The position numbers and the translations under genes were made by a program. A DNA stretch of 64,000 nucleotides from Chamaecrista fasciculata (Eukaryota; Streptophyta; Magnoliopsida; Fabales; Fabaceae): the NCBI GenBank assembly GCA_003254925.1, contig QANZ01016334.1:1-64000 (forward strand). Direction: 5' to 3'. Below the pieces are notes generated by a model, which saw only the letters and a program-made list of their open reading frames with translations, ran no database searches and had not been told where the DNA came from. Within the stretch, counting starts at the first letter, position 1, and each line of letters opens with the position of its first letter. Positions 13,240 to 23,719 of the stretch are shown here, piece after piece.

Positions 13240-13900
13240 GAACATTTGTTTGCTAAGGTCTTGAGTAAAAACATTAACAGCACAAGATGAGGATACCATC
13301 ATTAGTAATCTTCTTGATAAAATCTATATCAATTTCAATGTGTTTCACATAATTATGAGTCATATTAATGATAGCCTTAATTCACAAAATAAGGACAACT
13401 TTTCCCTCCTCGAGAAGGCGCAATTCAGCTATTAGTTTTTGTATCCATAGAACTTCAAAATTCCTTGAGCCATAATTTTGTATTATGCTTCTACACTAGA
13501 TCTAGCAACCACATTGTGCTTCTTACTACTCAAAGTAACTAGGGGCTTGTTTGATTCCCTTCCCTAAAAACTTATTTCTATTTTTAAAATAAAAACATAT
13601 TTGATGACAATGTTTTATTTTTTAGTTTTAAAAATCGAAACATCAAATATTATTTTTAAAACTTAAAAAATAGAAAATTACTCAGGTGTTTTGAACTGTC
13701 AACAATTTTAAAAAATTGTTCTTGAATATGAGAATCAAACCGGCTCTAAGTTTTCTCCCACAAGCATACAATATCAATTAGTGATCTTTTGTCATTAAGC
13801 TCAAGTAAGATCTCCATATATACTTTTTTTCCAAGTCTTCATAAAGAAATGAGTTTCTCACGTCAAATGTAAATCCCAAATTAAATTGGCTACACAAGAT
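13240..13900 (-). mobile_element. Degraded Ty1/Copia pol remnant, interrupted by a small TIR element
   Basis: On the minus strand, 13900 to 13750 translates with RENSFLYEDLEKKVYMEILL, matching the Copia reverse transcriptase DVKNAFLHGDLEEEVYME block. From 13550 to 13240 it gives LVTLSSKKHNVVARSSVEA, LWIQKLIAELRLLEEG and HIEIDIDFIKK, matching the Copia RNase H blocks SKKQxxVARSSxEAEYRA and HIEIDxHFIRE. Stops and frameshifts are frequent. The normal distance between the two regions is much longer, so much of RT has been deleted. Confidence 0.7.
13552..13749. mobile_element. About 200-bp TIR element inside the Copia remnant
   Basis: The left end GGGGCTTGTTTGATTC is matched by the inverted right end GAATCAAACCGGCTC. 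The interior is A/T-rich and self-complementary (TTTTTAGTTTTAAAAATCGA). It resembles hAT-type miniature elements. It separates the RT and RNase H pieces of the Copia remnant, so it either inserted after the Copia or landed at a deletion point. Confidence 0.5.
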
Positions 13901-15131
13901 AAAAAAAACACGATTTCAAAATAAGTAAGGAGTTTTCAACGTAGCCCAATCATATTCAGGCATAGAGCCCGACCCGACCCTTAGTTTTCTTTGATGTATT
14001 TAAAAGTTAAATTATATATTTATTTTTATAATATGAACCAAAATTATTGAAAAAATTACAAGACAGTGCTTCAAGTCATAGTATAGAGTATAGACAATTA
14101 TTTAGTCTTAAAATTATATAGCAAAATAACTAACAAGAATAAGAATAGATAAAAGGGACAAAGTCAAATTTTACGATATTATTTTGTGTAATCGTCCATT
14201 AACATATTTATTTTTCATCTTCCAATGATAAATTATTTTTCACTCAAAATATTTGTCTTTATTAACATTCAAAAAGTATATAAAATATTACAAAAACCTT
14301 AGATTGGAGTAAAATAAATGAAGTTTTTCTTAAAAAATAAATAATTAAAAATGACCCTGATAAAACACAGTCCGATCTTACTAGACCATACTTTGATTAG
14401 GACCGATTTAAAAAACGCCATAATTAAAAAAATAAAGTGATTTTTTTAAAATTCAGTCATAAATTAAAAGACTTGACCTTTGACAGCTCACAAACTCATA
14501 GTATACTATTTAACCATATCTTATATATAATTATCCTAGTTGAAGGTTTCCAAGAGTAGTATGAACTGGTTGAATAGGGAAATCAGATGAGTGTAATGCA
14601 TATTGGCTGTTCCCAAATGTATTGAAAAAAATGGAAAAAAGGAAGAAACAATTCCACATATGTAAAGATCTTCCTTCTAGTTAGCTTTTGTTAGCTCCCT
14701 GCCTTAAGTATATTAATGAAGGCAGCTAGCTGGCACATTTGACATTAGTTTTGCAAAAACTTGAGTTGTATAATCTAATTTTGAGGTCAGTTTTGATCTA
14801 CTTTGATTGAAGAAACTTATGTAAGCTACTATGCTCCATTGAAAATGGATAAAATCCTTTGGCCAACCATACCTAGTTTTTTTAATATTGATGGGTTGGT
14901 CTGGTCCCAGAGGGACAAATAAGTTAAGTGCATGGTGAGTGCATAAGTGTTGAATGTTGATGGTGCGCCACTTAGACAGGTTTGCAAGACAGGGCCAGGC
15001 AAAATGCATGAATATACATAAAAAACTATAATAATGAGGTATTGAATAGTGAAATCTTCGTTTATTTTAAAATTCCTTTTTTCATGAATGCTGCTTTTGT
15101 ACTTTAACATATTTTCTAATGTCGCTCATGA
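13901..15131. other. AT-rich intergenic DNA
   Basis: No gene is recognised. The two overlapping minus-strand frames at 14713-15110 have no recognisable motif and look like chance ORFs. Confidence 0.35.
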
Positions 15132-15731
15132 TTCATGAAAGAACTCTAGAAGTGAGCCAAGTGCTGCTTGTCCACAATGGTCAGCCACATAACATGCTGG
15201 TGAGTTAAATAGTATACATGTACAAGGCTCTCTTCATAGTTCAAACTTCAAAGACCACATAATCAATGCAAAATAAAAAAGAGATCGAGACAACAGTAAG
15301 GTACAATACAATAATGGTATCCCAAAACCTAACCTCACAGGGTAAAGAGTCCAGCGTCTATATAATTAAATTTCAGATCAGAATGTTGAACTTAACCCAT
15401 GTGAGAGAATAAGTCCTATTCCTTGAGACATAGTCATAAGATATTCAAGGTTGGGCCAAGCATGAAGATCACAAATAGAAAATGACCCTTATAATTTTAC
15501 AGTAAAATAAGGACCCGACATTGATAAGTACAATTATGAATGCACTTTCTTGTCTTACATGACCTGAATCCGTAAAATGCCAACTGTCATTTATTAGTTT
15601 CCAAGGCTTCTCTCCCATCAGAAGGAAGGAACGAGGAAGGAGATAGAGACTTGAAGGAGTGCTGATTAATGAACGAAAACCAATGAGTTCAACTGTTGCC
15701 AAAGCAATACAGTGTAATCCAACTCAAATTT
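15132..15731 (-). other. Probable 3' UTR and downstream flank of the bHLH gene
   Basis: The sequence follows the stop codon at 15732 on the minus strand. The 77-residue frame at 15469-15702 shows no family resemblance and is treated as chance. Confidence 0.35.
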
Positions 15732-16439
15732 CTAAAGTGCAACTCCTAGTTTCTCAACCTCCACCTTGAGAGACTTGAGGTATCTCACAGCTTCATCCAA
15801 AACAGAAAGAGAATCCATTTGATCACCACCTCCAGGCACAATCCCCCTCAGTACCTTCACCATCCTCTTCATCTCCTGGTGCTTAATTTCATTGTTGCTG
15901 CAGAAACCACGGGTCCCAGAAGATTTTCGTACAGAAGATGACATGTTATTTGATTTTGAGCCATAACTGGAGCAGGTATCGGAAATGCTTTCATAATTTT
16001 CGTGAGTCCTTGCTGTGCTGACCTCTTCCTCATCATAGCCTTCTAGCTCCTCACCGTCCAAGCTCAACAATGCATTGATGTCATCTGAATCCTCTTCAAA
16101 AGGAGATGATAATTCTCCTTCAACTGGATTCACTTTGTTTGTCTCAGAAGTGTAAGTAGCATGAAAATTCAAGCCAGGGCCACTAAATTTGTTGGCCATT
16201 GCAGGATGGAACATAATTTTGCTTTGGCTATCAGTCTGATCAAAGATGATGAAATTCTTGGGGCAAACCTCAGAGGGCTTCAATTCAACTCGTTCAAAGG
16301 GTGTTATCTGCCTCACCCCAGATGGTAAGACTGCATCAAAAGCAGAAGCAAGAGGAGCATGCATACAAGTGTCAATTGCTTCACTAGCCAAAGGGAGTAC
16401 CACCTTTTCTGGGTAAAAATATTTGTGATTCTGCATCAT
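15732..16439 (-). CDS. BHLH144: bHLH144/SAC51-like atypical bHLH transcription regulator
   Basis: This single-exon main ORF encodes 235 residues. The C-terminal HLH reads KHQEMKRMVKVLRGIVPGGG, then QMDSLSVLDEAVRYLKSLKV. The first helix lacks the usual H-E-R basic residues, so DNA binding is unlikely and the protein probably acts as an HLH dimer partner. An NFIIFDQTDSQSKIMF block near residue 65 and an acidic FEEDSDDINALL segment are typical of SAC51-family proteins (SAC51, bHLH143-145). In Arabidopsis these are linked to thermospermine-dependent control of xylem development. The start is ATGATG at 16439. The frame stays open upstream to an AG at about 16530, but without an ATG, so 16439 is the first usable start. 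The gene has a long leader with a conserved uORF (see 16696-17240), and translation is probably controlled by it. The length suits the shorter bHLH144 type rather than SAC51 itself. Confidence 0.8.
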   Translation of the reverse strand: MMQNHKYFYPEKVVLPLASEAIDTCMHAPLASAFDAVLPSGVRQITPFERVELKPSEVCPKNFIIFDQTDSQSKIMFHPAMANKFSGPGLNFHATYTSETNKVNPVEGELSSPFEEDSDDINALLSLDGEELEGYDEEEVSTARTHENYESISDTCSSYGSKSNNMSSSVRKSSGTRGFCSNNEIKHQEMKRMVKVLRGIVPGGGDQMDSLSVLDEAVRYLKSLKVEVEKLGVAL

Positions 16440-16695
16440 TAAACTCAGATCGCTATCAGTAATCTCCGAACAAGAAATGCTGCTTTGGCTTTTGCAACTG
16501 GCAATTATTCCCTCTCTGGATGAAAGTTCCTAAGAATGTAAAGAAAAAACTGGTAGGCACTACGGTGAGCCCATTTCAACAAAAGATAGCCACTTCCTCC
16601 AATCAGCACTTCGTCTCTTTTGCAGCCTTCTAATAAACTATGCCAATACAACAAAAAATAAAAACCTCCCTACACCAACTTTACTTGATACAAGA

Positions 16696-17240
16696 CTACG
16701 TAACAGGTTTTAGCAACTGACGGAAATATTCAGCCTGCAAAAGAAAATGGTGTGGTACTATAAGTACGTTGTAATAATAAAGGAGGGAAAAAAAGTGATC
16801 AAGTTGACAGTGAACTAGTAAATTCAGTTGAGTTTTTTACTTTTTTTGGGCTATACAGGTTTAAAAACCAGAGTACAGTACTCCACAATACAGTTATGTA
16901 TTTGAAAACCTCATCCAAACAACACATGTTATTAACGAAAGCCATTATTATATAAGATGATAATGGATCTCATCCATTAATATCTGAAAGCTAAAGAAAT
17001 GAGGATATTTTCTTCAACTGAATATTCTTATGTCATTAGCTATCAGAATTTGCAGGTGCATATTCTGATATACAGAAAGCTGCATGTCCGCCAAGAACCT
17101 TACGAAAGAAAGGAAACAGAAGAATTATTTACCTGGCAAACTTGCATTAGTTGATGTTGTGCAATGACTCCAACACTCATTTTAATCTTCTCAACTTCTG
17201 TCACAGCTTGAGATTTCTTCACTGGTATCGCAATGTACAT
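16696..17240 (-). promoter_or_regulatory. Conserved-peptide uORF of the SAC51/bHLH144 leader, split by an intron
   Basis: This upstream ORF has 48 codons in two exons, 17240-17133 and 16734-16696, joined in phase 0 by GTAAAT and TTGCAG splice sites. The encoded C-terminus is VGVIAQHQLMQVCQ followed by AEYFRQLLKPVT and a stop. The AEYFR-Q/H-LLKPVT ending is, from memory, the hallmark of the SAC51-family conserved peptide uORF, which in Arabidopsis represses main ORF translation and is relieved by thermospermine. The start used here is MYIAIPVKKS; an in-frame upstream ATG (MFFFLFYQNC) would lengthen it if that part is exonic. The N-terminal half differs from the MVCQA-type beginning that I recall for SAC51 itself. 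The uORF stop lies about 255 bases before the main ATG in genomic DNA. Confidence 0.8.
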
Positions 17241-18540
17241 TCTCAATCCTATCCCACAGTTTTGATAAAAGAGGAAAAAAAACACTAAAAAAAAGTAGCT
17301 TCACAGCCCAATGAGACTTTGCCTACAGCAGAAAGAAAACAATATAAGATTATCAGAGTTCATGGGAAAGCAATATGCAGCACAGAGAGGCAAAAAGCTC
17401 CCTACTATGCTAGTAATATACAAAACAACATCAGATCTGTTGTTACATAAATTCTGTGTTTACAAGTCAAAGGATCCATAGATACCCTACTGAATCTAAA
17501 AAAGTTTAATGATCTACAACGTCCACTTTCCACAGACAGCACAATTTTTTTTTTTCTTGGCCTGAAGACAGCACAAAAATTTAGTACTATATATCAGAGT
17601 CCATTAAATCCACTTTCATTAAGTTGCATTTAGAAAGTTTTAACTAATCTTATATTTTTATTCAAATAGCATAAGAAAATTTTGAGATAAACTACTACAT
17701 CAGCAGATTAGTGGGATCAAAATCTCTCACCTGAACTAATTAAATTACAGAATCACATGAAAGAACACCACCAAACGAACACAGTTCCTATTGTATATCC
17801 ACGGCATCTTGATGACCTATCAAGATTATCAGATTTCAAACCAAACTTCCGTCCTGAAAGTAAACAGAAGATTTAGTCCAAATGCAAAAGCCACCATGTA
17901 AAATACAGAAATGAAATACACTTATCATCAAATATAGCTCCAAGAGAATGTACCCAAAAAGTGGAACAACTGAATAAGAAAGAACAGTTATCATCCCATT
18001 ATAGATTTAGCAAGCACTATAAGTCAGAAAAACAGAGCCCTCTCAAAAGCAATCCCAATCAAGCCACAAACAAAACATTCATGACCCGACTATCATTGCC
18101 AATAATTTAAATATCTTTCTCAATCAATTACGGAGCAAAGACCCAAAGTTTGCGTAAAACTAGGGACCCAACATAACATCAACTTATCAATTTCAAATCG
18201 AAAACCCTAGGTTTCCAGTAAATGCTCTAACTTTCCAAAGCGCAAAATGAAAAGCTCCTTAGCACAAACAAAATTTTCCACACAAACATAGATCTTCAAA
18301 GATCACCTAAGCGCAGGCATAAACCAAGCACACACATAAGCAACCGTTTCCAACAATTCAAACATGAGTTAGAATTTAACAGATAGCAAATCCGCCACAT
18401 AAGAAAAATACCACTAGATTTTCGCCAAAACACAGAGTCCTAGAGAGAGTAAGCAACGGGAAATCGTAGAGAGAGAGAGAGAGAGAGAGAAAAACAAGAG
18501 CGAGAGTGTGAGAGAGAAGTTCGTGGACAACGCATATAAT
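17241..18540 (-). promoter_or_regulatory. 5' leader (with probable intron) and promoter edge of the bHLH gene
   Basis: Upstream of the uORF the minus strand has an acceptor-like CTTTCTGCTGTAG ending near 17321 and a possible donor near 18305, suggesting a further leader intron. A CT-rich run (GA repeats on the plus strand, 18469-18490) is typical of a plant leader or core promoter. The transcription start is inferred near 18500-18540 and cannot be proven. Confidence 0.4.
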
Positions 18541-18834
18541 AGCTTTTTTCTTTGGTGGTTATAGCGATGCCTGAAAGATTAAGACCCTAAAAAAGAGTGG
18601 ATTAATTATTTCTATGCATTTCTTTTCTAAGTTAGAGAGAAAGAAAGAAAAGGGTGAGAAAATATGAATTTCATAAAATAAAAATATAAAAAATCCACAT
18701 TTTTCCTTTCTCTTTTTTATTTTCTCTTTCTTTGTCTCTCCAACTCTATAAGAAATGTAGAGAAAAGAATTCTAGATGATTTATTTCCTAAAAATAGTAT
18801 TTGGTGCGGTGTGAAGCGAATTGTACTCCAGATT

Positions 18835-19173
18835 GAAGGACTTAGATTTGAGTATTGAAATCGATGTTCTTGGAAGTTACGAAGCATGAACACTAACACG
18901 GATATGAGATACGTCACACAGATACACTGATGTATCTGATTCTTAAAATTACACAACACAATATATATTTATATATATAAATAATATTAGAAATTCATAA
19001 ATTTTGATAAAAATTATAATATCTATTCATAATATATGTCATATGTAATATTATTTTCTATTGTTTGTTATGATAAAATCACAAAAAATTGAATATGTGT
19101 CGTGTGGATGTCATACAGTGTCCAACACAACGACGCATTATCAAAATGAAATTTCTATGGCTCCATGCTTCAA
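18835..19173. mobile_element. TIR element with GAAGCATG ends and GTGTCG-rich subterminal repeats
   Basis: The left side reads ACGAAGCATGAACACTAACA and the right side ends with CCATGCTTCAAAG, an imperfect inverted pair. Subterminal GTCGTGTGGATGTCATACAG and GTGTCC words are characteristic of a common plant hAT-like miniature family. A half copy of the same family sits at 59950-60063. Confidence 0.45.
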
Positions 19174-20879
19174 AGATTGGGAATATTTTAACTGTTCGCT
19201 CCGACCCGAATGAAATTAATATTCGCTTAGACTGTTACACGGACTTATATTTTTTTTAAAAAAAATTAAGACAGAGAGAGAAAGAGAGAGAGTCAAACAC
19301 GGACGATGTGAGCCGTTGGATGGGACGATGGTACGTCTTGGAAATGGCCTTCCGTGTATCGCGGATGCGAGGATGACCGTCGGATTAGAAGCACGCGTGA
19401 AGGAGGAGTGGGGCCCACAGGGTTTGACGAATGCGTACCGTGGAATAGACTCTTCTTTCTTTTTTTTATTATTAAAATGACCTTTGGCTTAATTATTGGC
19501 CTAATTCAATTCTAAACTTTACTTTATGCTTCCTAATTACAGATTCCATCCACACCAAAAGGAAATAATTACTACCAGATTTATGTCACGTTCCAAGTGA
19601 AGGAAAGACTTTTTGTAATTAAAAAAGCCATTATATAAATTAGTTATAAATAGCAAGTCATAAGTTTTAATTTATATTTAATTTGTTAAGGGTATCTAAA
19701 TTGTTGTGGCATGTATGTGTGGTTTTTTCTAGTGAGTTTGACTTTCTCCTTTGTGTTTGGAATTGGATCTATGAACATAATTAGTCCATTTGGGGTCACT
19801 ACCCAATATTTTGACTTCCATGGATCAGCATGCTTAAGTTTTAACAAATATAGAAATAGTTATAAAAAAAATATTAGAAAATATCTTTTTCTAAACAAAA
19901 AAATTATATAAATTTTTAATTTTGTTTTTAATATTTATTTATTATCAATTTTATCTCTAATTTTTTTATATTTTGATAAAGATATTAAAAATAAGATCGA
20001 ACATTAAACCGATCGAGGTATGGTTTAAGATTTAATAGTGATGTTGAGCTAGTGACAAATAAATAAATTAAAAATAAAATAAAATAACTTAAATATAATA
20101 AAATTCTAATTCAAATAGTCATAATTAAATTATACAATATAATTATGAAATTAATATGAAAAACAATCAAAAGAAAATTACTAACAATGTTATAAATACA
20201 AGTTTTATAAATTAACATGAATTAATATAAATAGAGTCGATCCTCATAATATTCATCAATATTAATATCATTATATGACATTTAATGATCATTACCTTTA
20301 CCAAGTTCAAGTTCATAAATATTTTCTAACTTTTAACCCATAAGTATGAAAAAAGAAACAAAATAATAATAATAAAAAGGGGAGGTTCAACCGAATTACC
20401 ATTGGTTTTGGCTTATTTTCCCTACTTTTGAAAGATTATATGAGAAACTCAGTCCCAACCACGGGCCAGTCCAATCCATTTTTTAAAATCTGATTTTAAT
20501 CGATTTTCTCTTTTACTCTTACTATAGCCAAATATTAAAGACAAATTTTGCGTTGTTTATGACATATAATGTAAAATTAGTAAAATAATAAAACTCAAAT
20601 CCTAACTCATTCATAAACATGATGGGATCTGTCATTAATTCATTTAAAGAAATTAATCAATGATAAAATCGACCAAAATGTAAAACTTTAAGAATAAAAC
20701 TAATAGTAAAAAAATATTAAAGACAAAATTAAAAAGTACTGTAAAATTTGAGGATGAAAACAATGTTTTTAACAATATATTAGTTTTATTTTTATCTATT
20801 TTGGGAGTGCATTTAAATTAAATACATCTTTCATATTATATTACCTCTATTTCTCTCAACTAATTCTTACTTATTAGCT
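19174..20879. other. Intergenic AT-rich DNA with fragments of foldback repeats
   Basis: No gene is recognised. Segments around 19925-19985 and 20500-20800 share words (TTTATCTCTAAT, TTAATGACATA-like arms) with the elements at 29425, 34105 and 35384, and are probably broken copies. The short GC-richer piece at 19300-19440 holds no ORF. Confidence 0.35.
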
Positions 20880-21535
20880 TTAGTTGGCATGCTTTGTTGG
20901 TCCATTTGGAAGAATAACTGTTCTTGGGTTTTTGAAGATAAACCTTTCTTGCTTGTCAATGTTATGTGTAATGCTTTGAATGATCTTAATAGTTTTTGGG
21001 CTGCAAATGGTTAGATTTTTCAAACAAAGCGGCACGTGATTGATTAGCCTTCTTCTGATGGTGTGTGGAAAGCTCCCTCTAGTGGGGATATTAAAATTAA
21101 TGTAGATGGTTTGTTCCATTCGTTTGGCGCTGTTGGGGTAGGTGTTATAATTAGGGATTAAAACAGCGTGATGCTTGATGGTTTTTCAAGGAAGGAGAAA
21201 GCGTCGTCTCCCTTTATGGCTAAAGCGTTGGCACTCAAACACGGTCTAGAATTGTCTTCTTGTTCTTTGAATCTGATAGTTTAGCTGTTGTTAATAATGT
21301 TAATGGAGTCTCCACATGTTAGGATTGGAGATGTGAACCCTCTTTTTAGGATATTTTGTTTTTATCTGCTTCCTTGTCTGGTTTTTCTGTTTCTCCTATA
21401 TCTACAAATTTGGCAGCCGATTGGCTTGCTAAACATGGTGAATCGAGGATGGGTCCGATTGAGTGGGTTGGTAACCCCCCCATCCTCGTTAGTTGCTATT
21501 TTAGATAGGGATGATGTCTTGTTTGTTTTTCTCTT
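20880..21535 (+). mobile_element. LINE RNase H remnant, plus-strand copy
   Basis: Plus-strand translation across frames gives WSIWKNNCSWVFEDK, then WKAPSSGDIKINVDGLF, GVGVIIRD, LALKHGLELSS and, after a gap, ADWLAKHGESRMGPIEWVGN. These are the successive blocks of the RVT_3 RNase H domain (W-x-P-P-x-x-G-x-x-K-x-N-V-D-G, GxGxVIRD, AEAxAL, ADxLAK) at the end of plant LINE polyproteins. In-frame stops show it is inactive. Confidence 0.7.
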
Positions 21536-22180
21536 TTTTTGGCCTGAAACATAATTCATTCAAAAGCAAGGCAAATCCAAGAACAGTACAAACAAAAACA
21601 CAGTCAAATAGTCCAATCTCGCCCTAGCATCAACAACAACACTAGAGAAAACATCAACTGACGAAGGTGGGGGGGTCTGCAACCCATCCAAGAGGACCCA
21701 TCTTTATGTTAGACAAATTGGCAAGACAATCAGCTACCAAGTTAACGGATTTAGGGATCCAACTAAAGCTATAACCATCTAAATAACTCGAAACACAAAA
21801 AAAGACCAGATCGACGTCGTGGGATCCCAGATCCAAAAAGCTGCTACCACAAAACCCGTCGCAGAAAACACACAGACACGAGCAGAGAACACACATATAT
21901 AGGAAGGACAACCGCCGAAAACCACCTAAACTTGAAAACCACCGCCGCATAAGACACACGGAAAAGAGCACCACCACAGAAGGCCAAAGCTGGGAGGCGC
22001 CGCTGATAACCCTAATATGAAATATGGTGAAATCTCTTATAAAAAAGAGAGGTGGTCCCTCACGGGAAGGGGTTTGAGAGAGAACTCGGCTCTCATGAGA
22101 GAGAGGATTTTTTGAACGGCTAGGGTTTTCTTTTTGCTTTTCTCCTTTGAATGAAAGTATTTGTTGGCCCAAAAAAAAAA
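21536..22180 (-). mobile_element. LINE RNase H end remnant, convergent minus-strand copy
   Basis: Near its C-terminus the minus frame 21654-22172 reads YSFSWIPKSVNLVADCLANL then MGPLGWVADPPTF, the same RNase H ending as the plus copy but more divergent elsewhere. Downstream in element sense, a TTTGAATGA and GGCC tail runs into an A-tract (plus-strand T-run near 21531-21540). The plus-strand end at 22151-22180 has a similar TTTGAATGAAAGTATTTG and GGCCC tail followed by A10, so pieces of two oppositely oriented elements abut here. Most of the upstream part of the open frame is not RNase H-like. Confidence 0.55.
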
Positions 22181-22501
22181 TTCTTACTTATTAACTTCCA
22201 AATTTATTCTATTTGGTAATTTATATTTTGGACCAAAACAATAAAAAAAGGGTAAAATGCAGTTTGGTACCATGTGGTTAAGGGCGGTTCCACTTTGGTA
22301 CCCTGAAAGAAAATTTTTTGCATTTTGGTGCCCCGTGGTTTGCTCTGTTAGCGAATTGGTCCCTTGTGCTTCATTTCCGTCTGAATTTGACGGAAAACAA
22401 GCACGTGAGAGGCACGTGTCTGGTTTAAATACCAAAATGCTTCCATTTTTGCCATTTGAAACCCTAAACTCGCCGCATTCCTCTGAATTCTCTCAAATGA
22501 C

Positions 22502-23215
22502 TGCCTAATTTGAGACCAGTTCCCCAGCCAGCAACACCAAGAACATAGGCAGCAGATTGACACGTGATATGAAGGTAAAACCAAGTTGGATCTGCAGATT
22601 TGAACACCTTCATGTATCTTGATATTATCACACCAATTGGCATCAATATCCCCCAGCTCACTTCATCTTCCACCCCCACCCCAAAAACAAAAAAGAAACA
22701 AAAAACCCATCTCTATCTCTTAGATGTTAGAAACTCCAACAAAACACATAAAAAATTGAAAACTTCATCCACCATGACTTTCAATAGAAATTTTCAACTT
22801 CAACTAAGCACCCCCCAAAAAATATATTTATTTATTCAATCCCCAAATTTATTAAAAAAAGATAAAGTCTCTATAAATCTAAACTCACATTTCTTCTTCT
22901 TCTGAGTGAACTCCTGGACGATCCGGCTTGACTCTCGCCGAAGATGAGATTCAATGTCTCTCTCGCTTCCAAATTCGCAGAATTCATAGAATGAGACTTA
23001 GGCGTCGACCTAGAAACCCCACCATCCTGCCACATGTGAATCACCGACGTTCCAAGTCCGATGAGATTCAAACTCGTGAATTTTATAACCTCGTTGTTCG
23101 AATACATCAAGTTCAAACCAGAAACCCCAAAACTCAGAGTCCCCGCTTGCAATTGCGTGCTCGTGTCGGCGATCGACGACGTGTACGCCTTCGTTCGCTG
23201 GAATCGCCGAAATCG
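22502..23215 (-). pseudogene. Captured genomic fragment of a cytochrome b561 and DOMON domain gene
   Basis: This is recognised from plant DOMON-CYB561 (auxin-responsive AIR12-related) membrane electron-transport proteins. The first exon piece (about 23215-22889) encodes FQRTKAYTSSIADTSTQLQA, GTLSFGVSGLN, YSNNEVIKF, HMWQDGGVSRSTP, ANLEARETLNLI and LRRRRN, the end of the DOMON domain and linker. It stops at a GTGAGT donor. About 210 bp of intron-like sequence follows. The second piece (about 22676-22504) encodes [29 protein letters not shown] and [11 protein letters not shown], the first b561 helices. Both ends are cut at the transposon arm or next fragment, so this cannot make the full protein. 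Retained splice-site structure shows it was taken from genomic DNA and not from mRNA. Confidence 0.85.
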
Positions 23216-23234
23216 GCCAGTGTAAATAGAAGGA

Positions 23235-23395
23235 TGCCTATGTTCTTGGTGTTACAAATACTCTGATGCGTTTCCTTCCATCTCATCGCTTCCTCCTTCC
23301 TCCCTTTCAGCTTCTCCAATTTCTCCCGAAGATTCCTTATGTAACTCGCCGCCATGTCCAGCTGGTCCTGCTGCGATGTCATCTTCTGTCAAATT
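23235..23395 (-). pseudogene. Captured fragment of a bHLH transcription factor gene (helix 2 region)
   Basis: The minus strand encodes MTSQQDQLDMAASYIRNLRE then KLEKLKGRKEEAMRWKE, the second helix and extension of bHLH proteins of the bHLH36/120/162 type (PDQLDEAAxYIKxLxxxLEKLKxKKE). The sequence TTTGACAG before it looks like a splice acceptor. No basic region or first helix is present. The fragment lies next to the DOMON-b561 fragment inside the same TIR element and is not functional by itself. Confidence 0.7.
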
Positions 23396-23719
23396 CATTA
23401 TATATTCATCAGTATTCGTCTTGGATTAATTACAATTTACAAACACAACAAATAGAAATAATGTTAAATTGAATTGAGTAATTGATTAATTGATTAATCA
23501 GAAGGTAAAACTGGCTGCTTGGTCCACCTCCTTTTTTGACATCAATTGAAATTTGAGAGAATTTGGAGGAATGCAGCGAGTTTAGGGTTTCAAATGGCGA
23601 AAATGGAAGCATTTTGGTATTTAAACCAGACACGTGCCTCTCATGTGTTTGTTTTCCGTCAAATGCAAACGGAAATAAAGCACAGGGGACCAATTCGCTA
23701 ACGGAGCAAACCATGAGAT

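Noticed and set aside
14713..15110. Two overlapping minus-strand frames of about 95 residues
   Set aside because: No motif is visible, the two frames conflict, and there is no exon-like context.
21654..22172. 172-residue minus frame as a real gene
   Set aside because: Only its end resembles a protein, the LINE RNase H terminus. The rest is low-complexity and runs into a poly(A) tail on the opposite strand.
22928..23266. 112-residue plus-strand frame
   Set aside because: It is the antisense shadow of the captured DOMON exon, whose minus-strand reading matches the family clearly.
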